The notes beneath the pieces were generated by a model. It saw nothing but the letters and a program-made list of their open reading frames with translations. It made no database searches and had not been told where the DNA came from. DNA of 64,000 nt from assembly GCF_003171675.1 (NCBI RefSeq), contig NZ_QFZQ01000001.1:62001-126000 (forward strand), given 5' to 3'. This DNA comes from Reichenbachiella versicolor (GTDB lineage: Bacteria; Bacteroidota; Bacteroidia; Cytophagales; Cyclobacteriaceae). Shown here in pieces: positions 9,864 through 18,650 of the stretch (position 1 is its first letter; the number at the start of each line of letters is the position of its first letter). The position numbers and the translations under genes are program-made.

Positions 9864-9909
9864 AGTAGTGGCTTGAAAGCGAAAAGCGAATACAAGCCGC
9901 TACTTTTTA
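9864..9909 (+). terminator. Intrinsic terminator after the DUF4437 gene
   Basis: AGTAGTGGCTTG (9864-9875) pairs with CAAGCCGCTACT (9893-9904) over 12 bp with one G-T pair, loop of 17 nt, followed by TTTTAT. Position and T-run fit a rho-independent terminator. Confidence 0.8.
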
Positions 9910-9945
9910 TATTAGTACATTAATTGTTTATAAAGCCAATTTAAG

Positions 9946-10710
9946 ATGTCAATTTCAAAAGAGTCTGAATTAATAGGAATGAAAAAGATTAGTGAGGTAG
10001 TCGGAACCACACTAAAACTGATGAGAGAATATGCCCAAGTAGGTATGTCTACCAAAGAATTGGACGAATATGGCGGTGAGATATTAAAAAGCTTTGGAGC
10101 AAAATCAGCTCCAAATGAAACTTATGACTTTCCAGGATATGCTTGTATTAGTGTAAACAATGAAGTAGCTCATGGGATACCTTCAGAAAGAAAAATACTC
10201 AAAGAAGGAGATTTGATCAACATTGATGTATCAGCAGAGTTAGACGGATATTGGTCTGATAATGGAGGCTCTTTCGTACTTGGGAAGGATATATATAATT
10301 ACCAACCTCTTGTAGATGCTTCTAGAGATATATTGAAGAAGGCTATTTATAATATAAAAGGAGGAGTAAAAATCGCAGATATTGGTCAGTTGATCGAGAA
10401 AGAAGCTAAAAAGTCTGGATTCAAAGTGATCAAAAACTTAGCAGGACATGGAGTAGGGAGAAGCCTGCATGAAAAGCCAGAGAATATTTTGAACTACAGG
10501 GTCAAGACAAACAGGGAAAGGTTCAGAAAAAACACTACTGTGGCGATTGAGACTTTTATCTCTACCAAATCTACTTTAGCTCTGGAATCTAATGATGGAT
10601 GGACTTTGGTGGGGAACAATGGAGGTTTTGTAACACAGCACGAGCAGACGATTTTGATTACAGATAAAGAGCCAGTGATATTAACAGAGTCGAATGGGAT
10701 TTGGGAATAA
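9946..10710 (+). CDS. map: Type I methionine aminopeptidase, 254 aa
   Basis: Removes the N-terminal methionine from nascent proteins in the cytosol. The five metal ligands of the M24A fold are visible: D94 (NIDVSAELDG), D105 (YWSDNG), H168 (LAGHGVGRSLHE), E202 (VAIETFIST) and E233 (QHEQTIL). The substrate-site H76 lies in EVAHGIPS. Length and spacing are normal. It has no ribosomal-protein or secY/adk neighbours, so this may be an accessory copy besides the housekeeping one normally found near secY. The upstream region carries the terminator of the previous gene; the downstream gene is convergent. Confidence 0.95.
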   Translation: MSISKESELIGMKKISEVVGTTLKLMREYAQVGMSTKELDEYGGEILKSFGAKSAPNETYDFPGYACISVNNEVAHGIPSERKILKEGDLINIDVSAELDGYWSDNGGSFVLGKDIYNYQPLVDASRDILKKAIYNIKGGVKIADIGQLIEKEAKKSGFKVIKNLAGHGVGRSLHEKPENILNYRVKTNRERFRKNTTVAIETFISTKSTLALESNDGWTLVGNNGGFVTQHEQTILITDKEPVILTESNGIWE

Positions 10711-10754
10711 TACAGGCTCAAAAGTTTGTCAGAATCAGAATTAATCAATTCTTA

Positions 10755-11225
10755 TCAATCCCAGATCATAGGCCTTTCAATACCTGCGGTTCTCAGATAA
10801 TCAAGCATCTGCCCAGTATGAACAGATTCATGGTAAGCAATTCGATTTAGATAATCTCCAAGCTTTTTGCACTGTCCGACTTCTTTTCTTTCAATCCGAA
10901 TATTCTCTAAATCTGCTTCCCGAAGTTCTAGGATCATATTGATAAATTCTGCTCTATGTTTTTCTGCAAATTCTAATTCATTTTTCAAGTCTGAATAACT
11001 CATTTCGTGCCAAGGAGACCTATAATCACCTAGATTTCCACGGTTCATTATTATTCTATGAAAAAGATGTTCCCCTTCTAAAACGTGCCTGATCATTTCG
11101 ATGATTGAGAAAGCCCCTTCATCAGGTTTCCAATGTAAGTATTCATCTGGAATACCAGTCCAAAGCTTAATACTCCGTCTTCTTATTTCTGAGAAATTCA
11201 GTAAGATTATTTCAATAGAATTCAT
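10755..11225 (-). CDS. DinB-superfamily protein, 156 aa
   Basis: A four-helix-bundle protein of the DinB/YfiT type. The metal-binding histidines typical of the fold are present: one in EMIRHVLEGEHLFHR in the second helix and a HxxxH pair in AYHESVHTGQMLDYLR near the C-terminus. Members of this superfamily include thiol transferases and metal-dependent hydrolases, but most are uncharacterised, so no reaction is assigned. It follows the OsmC and ACT genes on the same strand (28 bp after the OsmC stop) and could be the third gene of that operon. The convergent map gene ends 44 bp away. Confidence 0.85.
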   Translation of the reverse strand: MNSIEIILLNFSEIRRRSIKLWTGIPDEYLHWKPDEGAFSIIEMIRHVLEGEHLFHRIIMNRGNLGDYRSPWHEMSYSDLKNELEFAEKHRAEFINMILELREADLENIRIERKEVGQCKKLGDYLNRIAYHESVHTGQMLDYLRTAGIERPMIWD

Positions 11226-11253
11226 ATACTTTTTTTAAAAAAATGAGTTAAGA

Positions 11254-11727
11254 CTACTTGTAGACCTTGATGATAGGCTGATGTTTTACTTTGAAGTTTA
11301 CAGAATTGGCAATGAAACACATTTCATTCGCTTTTTGATGCAGTTCATATGCCTTATCTGCCATTGATTTTTCCATCACTATCACGATGGGGCGTAGCGT
11401 AACTTCTGAAAACTGCCCACTTCCATTAGATCTTTCAGTCATAGTTCCATCAGCATGATCTCTATAATCTACGACAATGATTCTTGCTTCGGAACATAAA
11501 TGTAAATACCAAAGCATGTGACAGGAAGATATGGAAGCAACCAGAAAATCTTCAGGGTTATGTTTGGTCTTGTCACCTCTGAAAACAGGGTCAGAGGAGC
11601 CTAAAATATCCGGTTTGTTCTCAATCGAAATAGTATGACTTCTCTCGAAGTCTAGATAACTGCTAGTACCGCTACCTTTATTTCCTGTCCAACTGACATG
11701 GGTTGAATAATTATGATACTTTTTCAT
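11254..11727 (-). CDS. OsmC-family peroxiredoxin-like protein, 157 aa
   Basis: Matches the OsmC/Ohr fold, dimeric cytosolic thiol peroxidases that reduce organic hydroperoxides. The two reactive cysteines are seen: the first in the SISSCHMLWYLHLC segment (conserved NPEDFLVASISSCH context) and the second in EMCFIANSV. The N-terminus HVSWTGNKG matches the usual strand. Its start overlaps the stop of the upstream ACT-domain gene by 4 bp (ATGA), so the two are translationally coupled. The ArsR-type regulator encoded divergently is the obvious candidate to control the pair. Of the two branches, it resembles the YhfA/OsmC-like group more than Ohr. Confidence 0.88.
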   Translation of the reverse strand: MKKYHNYSTHVSWTGNKGSGTSSYLDFERSHTISIENKPDILGSSDPVFRGDKTKHNPEDFLVASISSCHMLWYLHLCSEARIIVVDYRDHADGTMTERSNGSGQFSEVTLRPIVIVMEKSMADKAYELHQKANEMCFIANSVNFKVKHQPIIKVYK

Positions 11728-12137
11728 ATCACGTAATCTTCATGGCTCCACCAAGTTTTCATCCACTCATCGGATACTTTCAAAGCCTTTTCATAATTAT
11801 CAGGAACAACAATCAGTTGATTCGAATGGTCACTGTATTGAACTAATATATTGACATTTGCACTGGCTAATTCTCTACAAAATGAACCTAACTGCCCAGG
11901 TACATCTTGCCTTAATTTTTGTATGATGACTTCGTTGATTTTTGTGACTATTATTCCTTCCTCTTCTAAAACCTGCTTTGCCCTATCAGCTTCTTCTACT
12001 AAAAAATGAGCCACTGATAAACCGTCTTTTTCAAAAACACCACCTCCTTCAAGGCTTATTTTATGTTTTCCCAAAGTTTCACCCATCAAGGCCAGTTCGC
12101 CTACTTTGTTGTTGAATATTATTTCTATGTCTTTCAT
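11724..12137 (-). CDS. Tandem ACT-domain protein, 137 aa
   Basis: A small soluble protein made of two ACT-like alpha/beta units: residues 1-65 (EIIFNNKVGELALMGETLGK, then VAHFLVEEADRAKQVLEEEG) and 66-130 (KLRQDVPGQLGSFCRELASA, then ILVQYSDHSNQLIVVPDN). The DVPGQLG segment is the ligand-loop signature of ACT domains. Such stand-alone proteins often bind amino acids, but no ligand is known here. It is the first gene of an operon with OsmC (4-bp overlap) and perhaps DinB, divergent from an ArsR-family gene with a 99-bp spacer. Confidence 0.8.
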   Translation of the reverse strand: MKDIEIIFNNKVGELALMGETLGKHKISLEGGGVFEKDGLSVAHFLVEEADRAKQVLEEEGIIVTKINEVIIQKLRQDVPGQLGSFCRELASANVNILVQYSDHSNQLIVVPDNYEKALKVSDEWMKTWWSHEDYVI

Positions 12138-12236
12138 GATGTAAAATTTTATTGGTCACAAATAAAAAGGGAGCAGAGAGACGATGATTCATTATAGAAT
12201 GAACTATGAATGATCATGTATATTCACTTTTGTACT

Positions 12237-12929
12237 ATGGAAGTAGAAAATGAATTTTCCCAAATAGCCAAATTGATAGGTGACAAGGCAAGGTCAACAA
12301 TGTTGTGGTCACTGCTTGACGGTAAAGCCTATACCGCATCAGAATTGGCCGTTTCTGCTAATATTTCTAGACAATCGGTGAGCAATCATTTGTCTCAGCT
12401 CATGGAGGCTAGTTTAGTGAAAGTCGAGAAACAAGGAAGGCACAGGTATTATAGATTGGCCAATGAGCGAGTGGCACAAGTGATAGAGTCTATGGCGAGT
12501 TTGATTCCAGCTCATAAAATTCAAGTTAAGAAGAGTGCTGAAGCTCAGAAACTAGCTTTTGCTAGGACTTGTTATGATCATCTTGCCGGTGAATTATCTA
12601 TAGAAATAGTAAAATCTTTGATCGATAAAAAAGTAATCGTTCTGATTGAGAATGACTATGCCGTTACCGATTTTGGAAAGGAGTGGTTTTTAGCATTGGG
12701 AATAGACATAGATGCTTTGAAAGTTAAAAGAAGATCATTTGCACATCCATGTATGGACTGGACAGAAAGAAAGCATCACATAGGAGGTGCGTTAGGAGCA
12801 GCAATTTTGGAGCTGTTTGTTAGAAACGATTGGATCAGAAGAAAGCAAAATACGCGAGAAATAGTAGTGACCGCATTAGGAGAGGTGAAGCTGTTTGATG
12901 AGTTTGAAATAACTGTTCATGCTAAATGA
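12237..12929 (+). CDS. ArsR-family winged-helix regulator, 230 aa
   Basis: The start is placed at 12237 (MEVENEFSQIAKLIGD), since the in-frame extension from 12210 encodes unrelated residues. The N-terminal winged helix has the recognition segment ANISRQSVSNHLSQLMEASL and wing KQGRHRYYRLA. The C-terminal half carries HPCMDWTERKHHIGGALGAA, a conserved block of the longer ArsR-type regulators of about 220-240 residues, often found beside small redox or detoxification genes. It contains no obvious metal-binding Cys pair in the helix alpha-3 position. Divergent from the ACT-OsmC-DinB cluster, which it may control. Confidence 0.88.
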   Translation: MEVENEFSQIAKLIGDKARSTMLWSLLDGKAYTASELAVSANISRQSVSNHLSQLMEASLVKVEKQGRHRYYRLANERVAQVIESMASLIPAHKIQVKKSAEAQKLAFARTCYDHLAGELSIEIVKSLIDKKVIVLIENDYAVTDFGKEWFLALGIDIDALKVKRRSFAHPCMDWTERKHHIGGALGAAILELFVRNDWIRRKQNTREIVVTALGEVKLFDEFEITVHAK

Positions 12930-13069
12930 AAACTATAGTGTCATGAATGGGGGCAAGATGAGAAGTATAGCTGACTATTTTAGTTCATTCTATAGGACTA
13001 TTACCTTTCTATACAGAATAGTGATTGTTTTGTACTAGATTCTTTTATTTAAACCAAAAGGGCTTCAAC

Positions 13070-13678
13070 ATGGAAACATTACCATTAGTGACCTTCCTTC
13101 AGAAATTCGGTACTTTAACTACAGACGATATCTCAATAATATCAGAGCACTGCAATCCGAAAGAATATACACAAGGTGATGTATTTGTAGAAGCTGGTAA
13201 AAATGTAAATCAGGTAGACTTTGTATTGTCAGGTGTCTTTCGCTATTACTTTTATGACAAAGAAGGCAATGAGATTACTTCCTTTTTCATGGCAGAAAAC
13301 GACTTTGTGACCAACGTCAACAGTTTCTTTGAGTACATCCCTAGTTCTGGAACTATAGCTGCAGAAACAGATTGCTCTACACTAGTTATCTCTAGAAGTA
13401 GTTGGGAATTATTTTCTGAGCAAATACCGAATTGGAATATGATTATGCAAGCTATTACCAACAAGACACTTTTAGCAAAATCTGTTTTCCAGCGAAAATT
13501 AATCAATCAAGATGCTAAGACATCTTATCTAGAGTTATTGAAACAATATCCTACCATAGTCCAGCGAGTCCCATTAAATCATCTTGCTTCATTCTTAGGT
13601 ATTACAAAATTTTCTCTCAGCCGAATTAGAAATCAGGTTCAAAAGGACGATAATCATTTGTTGTCATTTGACAACTGA
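13070..13678 (+). CDS. Crp/Fnr-family transcriptional regulator, 202 aa
   Basis: The start is at 13070 (METLPLVTFLQKFG), because the longer frame from 13025 adds non-conserved residues. The cNMP-binding beta-barrel spans about 15-125 (YTQGDVFVEAGKNVNQVDFV, then GVFRYYFYDKEGNEITSFFM). The C-terminal helix-turn-helix is short (PLNHLASFLGITKFSLSRIR). The cysteines are not arranged as the Fe-S ligands of FNR, and the cAMP-contact motif RE of Crp is absent, so the effector is unknown. This is the common Bacteroidota sub-family of about 190-205 residues. It lies 58 bp upstream of an alpha/beta-hydrolase gene in the same direction and may regulate or be co-transcribed with it. Confidence 0.88.
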   Translation: METLPLVTFLQKFGTLTTDDISIISEHCNPKEYTQGDVFVEAGKNVNQVDFVLSGVFRYYFYDKEGNEITSFFMAENDFVTNVNSFFEYIPSSGTIAAETDCSTLVISRSSWELFSEQIPNWNMIMQAITNKTLLAKSVFQRKLINQDAKTSYLELLKQYPTIVQRVPLNHLASFLGITKFSLSRIRNQVQKDDNHLLSFDN

Positions 13679-13736
13679 TCCCAATCTACGCTCTCTGATC
13701 TTTGTTGCATAGAAAATACATTCTAGAATATTAGTT

Positions 13737-15503
13737 ATGCAAAAAACAATAAAGGTATTGGGAGCAATTTTGGTTCTACTAGTTTTTAGTGGAGGTATAG
13801 TCTACTTTTTGTTTCCCAAAGTTCTAGTTGATCTAGCAAATGCTAGCTACGCTAAAGCAGCTCAACTAGAGAAAAAGCAAATAGAGGTAGATGGATATTT
13901 AGTCAACTACTATGAGAGTACTCCCAAAAGCAATCGCGAGATATTGGTACTAGTTCATGGTATGGGAGACGATAAGAATAGTTTTCTACGGTCAGCGGAA
14001 TTACTTTCCCATTCGTTTCACTTAATTCTACCAGATCTGGCAGGACATGGAGAAAACGAGCAAAGACTTGGTATGGATTATTCCATATATGGACAGTCTA
14101 CATTTTTACACTCTTTTTTATTGAAACTAGGAGTACATGAATTTGACCTAGTGGGCAATTCAATGGGGGGACATACTGCAGCAGCTTACGCTATTAAGTA
14201 CCCTAAGGAAGTGAAAAAGTTAGTTTTATTAAACGCTGCCGGTCTAAAAATCGATGATCATGTGACCTACACAGGCTTTGGTAAAACAATAGAGAATGAT
14301 GAAGATTTCGATAGACTACTAAATAAGATGTTCTATAAAATTCCTGAGATTCCAGCTCCTATAAGGAGGCATATGATCAATACTATCAACGATAGTAAGG
14401 ACTTTGTAGATAACACATTAATTACGGCAGTGAAAAATGGTAAGTACTTCAACTTGAAAGATGACATTTCAAAGATCATAGCACCTACACTTGTTCTTTG
14501 GGGCAAACATGACAAGGTCGTCAATTTAAATGCTGCTGAATATTTTGAAAATAATATACCCGGTGCAAGGCTTCAGTTTATTGAGAATGCAGGTCATTCT
14601 CCCCAACTAGAAGTACCATTGGAAACTGCTCAGGCAATTGAAAATTTCTTATTAAAAACCAATTCAAGTGACATGACAAAAACTAGAGAACAACACCTTG
14701 CTAAGGTACAGCTGTATAGATGGTACCAACTGTATGAAAGGCAAATGAATACCGATCGAATCAATAATCAATTGGAGATTTTGACAGAAGATGTTTCTAT
14801 TAAGTCGGTTTCTGGTGAAATGAAAGGAAAAAGTAACTATCCAGAGCGCTTGTCAGCTTATGATGGATGGAAAAACGCGCATCATGTAAAAGATGTATCA
14901 GTCGTCTCTACAGAAGAGGAGGTAAAACTTGAAGCCGATATTCATTATCAAAACATACGTCCAGACGGTGTTAGTAGTAGCTATACTATTCATTACCATA
15001 CTTCATTAGAGAAATCTGAAAACGAGCTTCCACAATTTTCTTCCTTGGAGATGGAAATTACCTCTGAAACGGATGAGGAGTTCAAGGACGCTTACCCTGA
15101 GAATCGAGCAAAGTCATTGATGCACTATTGGTTAGCCAATATGGAAAGTCTAGACGGCAAAGTAGCGCCTTTTGAAGAGTTGTTAGCCGAGGGATTTACC
15201 TTAAACTTTTCAACCAGTGACCCTATCAATACTGTCGAAGGTTTAGAAAAATGGCTCAATGGTTCGCCTTTGCAGTTGAAGGAAAGTAGTCATTCGCCAA
15301 AGAACTTTTCCATAAAGACAATTGTAGAAAATGAATACGAAATGTCTGTAGAGTTTGAATGGGAAGGAGTTACTAAAGAGGACACCCGTCTAAAAGCAGT
15401 GACAAAGCATACTTGGTACATTGTCGATAACCCTAATGATAGATTTGCGAAAATCTTGAAAGTAGATGTGTCACAAATACAAACTCCACATGAAGTGAAA
15501 TGA
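13737..15503 (+). CDS. Membrane-anchored alpha/beta hydrolase fused to tandem NTF2/SnoaL-like domains, 588 aa
   Basis: An N-terminal hydrophobic segment (about 7-27) anchors the protein or exports it. The alpha/beta hydrolase domain (about 50-305) has the oxyanion loop HGMGDD (74-79), nucleophile S142 in GNSMGGH, acid D259 in WGKHDK and H287 in NAGHSPQ, so the triad is complete. Residues about 320-588 add two similar alpha+beta modules (starting LYRWYQLYERQMNTDRINNQ, and MHYWLANMESLDGKVAPFEE) that look like NTF2/SnoaL-type domains. That fusion is uncommon. The reaction is probably ester or C-C bond hydrolysis; the substrate is unknown. It is followed by a strong terminator, so it ends a short unit beginning at the Crp-type gene. 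Confidence 0.82.
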   Translation: MQKTIKVLGAILVLLVFSGGIVYFLFPKVLVDLANASYAKAAQLEKKQIEVDGYLVNYYESTPKSNREILVLVHGMGDDKNSFLRSAELLSHSFHLILPDLAGHGENEQRLGMDYSIYGQSTFLHSFLLKLGVHEFDLVGNSMGGHTAAAYAIKYPKEVKKLVLLNAAGLKIDDHVTYTGFGKTIENDEDFDRLLNKMFYKIPEIPAPIRRHMINTINDSKDFVDNTLITAVKNGKYFNLKDDISKIIAPTLVLWGKHDKVVNLNAAEYFENNIPGARLQFIENAGHSPQLEVPLETAQAIENFLLKTNSSDMTKTREQHLAKVQLYRWYQLYERQMNTDRINNQLEILTEDVSIKSVSGEMKGKSNYPERLSAYDGWKNAHHVKDVSVVSTEEEVKLEADIHYQNIRPDGVSSSYTIHYHTSLEKSENELPQFSSLEMEITSETDEEFKDAYPENRAKSLMHYWLANMESLDGKVAPFEELLAEGFTLNFSTSDPINTVEGLEKWLNGSPLQLKESSHSPKNFSIKTIVENEYEMSVEFEWEGVTKEDTRLKAVTKHTWYIVDNPNDRFAKILKVDVSQIQTPHEVK

Positions 15504-15629
15504 TTTTAAGATACAACCTGTATTGTCTTTGTATGTATGCTGGAAATCTTAGCTGATTATTTAGTGTGGAATGGAAACATAAACACTTCAAAGTGTATCA
15601 TTTTCATCTAAAAGTTAGTTAAATCGCGG

Positions 15630-15682
15630 AGCTATTGGTAGCAAGGTGTATTGCCTCCTTGTTTCCCAATAGCTTTATTTTT
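15630..15682 (+). terminator. Intrinsic terminator after the alpha/beta hydrolase gene
   Basis: AGCTATTGG (15630-15638) pairs perfectly with CCAATAGCT (15666-15674), an inner CAAGG/CCTTG stem extends it, and TTATTTTT follows. Strong rho-independent terminator. Confidence 0.85.
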
Positions 15683-15702
15683 GATCAGCTAATATTTTTT
15701 AT

Positions 15703-16731
15703 ATGAACAGAAGGTTTTTAGGAATTGTACTCACAGTAGTGTTTGTCGTGCTGTCGGGTTCTGGATTGTTTTTATATTTTACCCCTCATACAACCAGTAC
15801 CGCTTCATTGCATACTTTTTTTGGATTGCTTTTTTTGATAGCAATACTGTTTCATATTCTGAATAATAAATTACCCCTGACCAGTTACATAACAGGCAAA
15901 GGTCTATCAAATCTAAAAAAGCTCATTTCTCCATTGATCTTGGTAGTGCTAGTGGTGATATCATTAGCTGTTTATTACAACCTACCTGTCTTTGATAAAC
16001 TATATAGTTGGGGGAACGAATTGAGAAATACACAAATAGGGAAGGAAGAAGTATCGTTTGACTATGAAATTATAGACTTGGATCAGGCAGTAGGAAACCG
16101 TGATGTTAGTGTAGAATTTAAGAAAGGTGTCTCCTTTAGACATCCAATCGTTGCCATCTGGTTAGAAGATACAGCAGGTAATTACATTCAAACCTTATAT
16201 GTATCGAAACACATCTCGACTAGTACTTTTCAGTATGGTAAAAGGGTAGGAGATACATGGGAACCAGCAATAGTCAGGAGACCTGAGGCTTTACCCTATT
16301 GGTCTCATAAGCGCGGGATCAAAGCACCAGATGGGCTTTATATTCCATTGGAGGGAGCTCCCGACATCGATGGAGTTTCTGGAGCTACCCCTCAAAGCAA
16401 TTGGATAATTAATTCCAAAGGGAATTTATATAGCGACAATAATTATAGCGTTTTAGTGGAATTCAATCAGTCTTTTGATTGGAATGAATATTATTCCAAA
16501 ACTAGATTTCCTGAAGATGAAATCTATTCGGGATCAGGGGCTGTAGGTCAGCCTTCATTGATTTATGCATCAGAGATCAGTAGTACAGACTTAGTATCCA
16601 CTACTCACAAAATCATGAACCTAATAGGACATGGTCATCACTCTGGTAAGGATGGGAAACTTTACAAAGACTTGTCAAACATTACTACAGCTAAGAATAT
16701 AGCAGACAGAATAATATTGACTGTAAAATAA
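15703..16731 (+). CDS. Membrane protein with DUF4405-like helices and a DUF2271-like extracytoplasmic domain, 342 aa
   Basis: Three hydrophobic helices (about 5-25, 37-52, 72-94) carry histidines H36 and H48 in SLHTFFGLLFLIAILFHILN, an arrangement that could ligate haem as in DUF4405/cytochrome b561-like proteins. After about residue 120 comes a periplasmic domain with VAIWLEDTAGNYIQTLYVSK, characteristic of DUF2271 proteins. Near residue 223 it contains DIDGVSGATPQ, which matches the D-G-x-S-G-A-T motif where FMN is covalently bound to threonine in the NqrC/RnfG/FMN-binding family. A membrane electron-transfer role is thus plausible but inferred. A regulator of the WYL type follows 84 bp downstream. 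Confidence 0.7.
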   Translation: MNRRFLGIVLTVVFVVLSGSGLFLYFTPHTTSTASLHTFFGLLFLIAILFHILNNKLPLTSYITGKGLSNLKKLISPLILVVLVVISLAVYYNLPVFDKLYSWGNELRNTQIGKEEVSFDYEIIDLDQAVGNRDVSVEFKKGVSFRHPIVAIWLEDTAGNYIQTLYVSKHISTSTFQYGKRVGDTWEPAIVRRPEALPYWSHKRGIKAPDGLYIPLEGAPDIDGVSGATPQSNWIINSKGNLYSDNNYSVLVEFNQSFDWNEYYSKTRFPEDEIYSGSGAVGQPSLIYASEISSTDLVSTTHKIMNLIGHGHHSGKDGKLYKDLSNITTAKNIADRIILTVK

Positions 16732-16815
16732 AACGATGTAGACATATGTGTCATAGTCCACGCTATTCAATCCTATTTATTCGAAAGCAGGTCATCAACT
16801 AAAGGAAAATCAAGA

Positions 16816-17499
16816 ATGGACAGACTGACAAGGTTGACGACTATATTGATTCAGTTGCAATCAAAGAAAGTAATCGTAGCAAAAGAAATTGCGGATAGAT
16901 TTGGAATCAGTCTACGCACAGTTTATCGTGATATCAGGACTCTACAAGATGCTGGAGTTCCTATTGGTTCTGAAAATGGGAAAGGGTATTTTCTAGCAAG
17001 CGGTTATCATTTACCTCCCATCATGCTTGACGAAAAAGAAGTAAATACACTGGTCATAGCAGAGAAACTAATCCAAAACCAAGGGGATATTTCATTGCAA
17101 AAGGACTTTTCCTCATTGCTATTTAAGATAAAATCGGTGCTGAAAAACTTTCAAAAAGAAAACTATGAACTATTAGAGCAAAGAGTTGCCCCGTCCTATC
17201 TAAAAACACCACTCGAAAGCAGCTCACTATCTGATATTAAAGATGCCATTTGTCGTACCGTAGTAATTGAACTAACCTATCATGCTGTCCATCAGGATAA
17301 AATTACTAAGCGAAGAGTCAATCCTCTAGGAGTTTATTTTTCTAGTCAAGCATGGATACTGGTAGCGTTTTGTCATCAGAGAAATGAGCACAGAGAGTTT
17401 AGATTGGATAGAATTATAGATTACGAATTGACCAGTGATACATTTCGAAATGATGTCAATTTTAATCTTACAAAGTACTTTATTGAAAAATACCAGTGA
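16816..17499 (+). CDS. WYL-domain transcriptional regulator (YafY/DeoR-like), 227 aa
   Basis: The N-terminal HTH_11-type winged helix (MDRLTRLTTILIQLQSKKVI, then AKEIADRFGISLRTVYRDIR) binds DNA. A WYL domain spans about 135-205, with NPLGVYFSSQAWILVAFCHQ and HREFRLDRI, where the usual W-Y-L positions are partly substituted. WYL domains sense ligands, often nucleic-acid related, and regulate metabolic or defence genes. The protein is slightly shorter than many family members because the C-terminal extension domain is missing. It precedes a btrH-type gene by 56 bp in the same direction and follows the DUF2271-type gene, so either may be its target. Confidence 0.88.
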   Translation: MDRLTRLTTILIQLQSKKVIVAKEIADRFGISLRTVYRDIRTLQDAGVPIGSENGKGYFLASGYHLPPIMLDEKEVNTLVIAEKLIQNQGDISLQKDFSSLLFKIKSVLKNFQKENYELLEQRVAPSYLKTPLESSSLSDIKDAICRTVVIELTYHAVHQDKITKRRVNPLGVYFSSQAWILVAFCHQRNEHREFRLDRIIDYELTSDTFRNDVNFNLTKYFIEKYQ

Positions 17500-17554
17500 A
17501 AGCTGACATAGGGCTGTCATACCCTGATTCTACGTTTGTGCCAAAGAACGAATT

Positions 17555-18547
17555 ATGATACTACAAAACTTTAAGACTTTTAATGGTCAGCACTGTGAGA
17601 CTACGGCCACGGGAAGTTTGATAAACCAGCTAGGTATAGAACTCTCAGAACCTATGCTATTCGGGATAGGGGAAGGACTAGGGTATATTTTTTGGAATAT
17701 GAAAGTAATGGACTTTCCATTCATCGGTGGGCGAATCAAGCCAGACCTGTTGACCGATAATATCTGTAAAAACTTGAAACTAAAGCTCGAAGTGCAAGAG
17801 ACATCTTCTACCAAAAAAGCTTGGGAAAACATTAAATCTAAGTTGGATAGTGGAAAAGCAGTAGGACTCAAGTTGGACTGTTACCACTTAGAGTACTTTA
17901 CGACCAAGATTCATTTTGCAGGGCACTATGCTTCTATATATGGATATGATAATAATATGGCGTATCTCAATGATACAAATCAACAAGCTAGGGATGCGAA
18001 GACAACACTAAAGAGCTTGGAGTTGGCTAGAAATGAGAGAGGACCTATGTCATCTAGAAATCTCTCATACACGATTACGAAACATCAAGAATTGCCCGAC
18101 TTAAAAAAAGTAATCAAAAAAGCTATTTATAATAACGCAGTCGATTTTCTCAACCCACCGATCAAGAATATAGGCTACAAAGGGATTGATAAGACTAGTA
18201 CAGAAATCAAAAAATGGTTTCGGACAAGTGATAATATTGAGAAGGACTTTGCTACCTCAGCGTCATTAATGGAGCGTGGAGGTACAGGAGGGGCTTTGTT
18301 TAGAAATATTTATCGTGATTTTCTCAAAGAAAGCGCGGTGATTTTAGACTCAAAGGAAATAGAAGATGCGAGTCAAGACTATGCAGAGATAGCACTGCTA
18401 TGGAGTCAGGTAGCATCCTTGTTTGAGCAGATTAGTGAGAAGAAAGAAATGTCGGATGTGAATCAAGCTTCCGAATTGTTTATCGAATTATCCGAAAAGG
18501 AGAGGGGTACAATGGAGAAATTAAGGGAGATTAGCAAGGATCAATGA
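17555..18547 (+). CDS. BtrH N-terminal domain protein (DUF4872-type C-terminus), 330 aa
   Basis: The first 165 residues match the BtrH N-terminal domain, a papain-like fold found in the butirosin acyltransferase. The expected catalytic Cys is in NGQHCETTATGSL (C14), the His in FAGHYASIYGYD (about 128) and the acid/amide in YLNDTN. The remaining half is helical (about 180-330) as in DUF4872 partners. Related proteins act in natural-product or peptide transfer reactions; here no biosynthetic genes surround it, so the substrate is unknown. Its last 12 codons and downstream DNA recur as a decayed copy at 24182-24240. Confidence 0.78.
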   Translation: MILQNFKTFNGQHCETTATGSLINQLGIELSEPMLFGIGEGLGYIFWNMKVMDFPFIGGRIKPDLLTDNICKNLKLKLEVQETSSTKKAWENIKSKLDSGKAVGLKLDCYHLEYFTTKIHFAGHYASIYGYDNNMAYLNDTNQQARDAKTTLKSLELARNERGPMSSRNLSYTITKHQELPDLKKVIKKAIYNNAVDFLNPPIKNIGYKGIDKTSTEIKKWFRTSDNIEKDFATSASLMERGGTGGALFRNIYRDFLKESAVILDSKEIEDASQDYAEIALLWSQVASLFEQISEKKEMSDVNQASELFIELSEKERGTMEKLREISKDQ

Positions 18548-18585
18548 ATTGCACATAAATCTCCTTTAGTAATTATGTTTTGGAC

Positions 18586-18611
18586 AAGGAGGATATTTAA
18601 ATATCCTTCCT
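18586..18611. terminator. Palindromic hairpin between convergent genes
   Basis: AAGGAGGATATTTAAATATCCTTCCT contains the perfect 16-bp palindrome GGATATTTAAATATCC with flanking pairing. It sits between the ends of the btrH-type gene and the convergent GNAT gene, so it could terminate both, though the T-tracts are short. Confidence 0.5.
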
Positions 18612-18650
18612 GTTTAAACTTTTAAGCGTCACAAGTTCTTGACAGCAATA

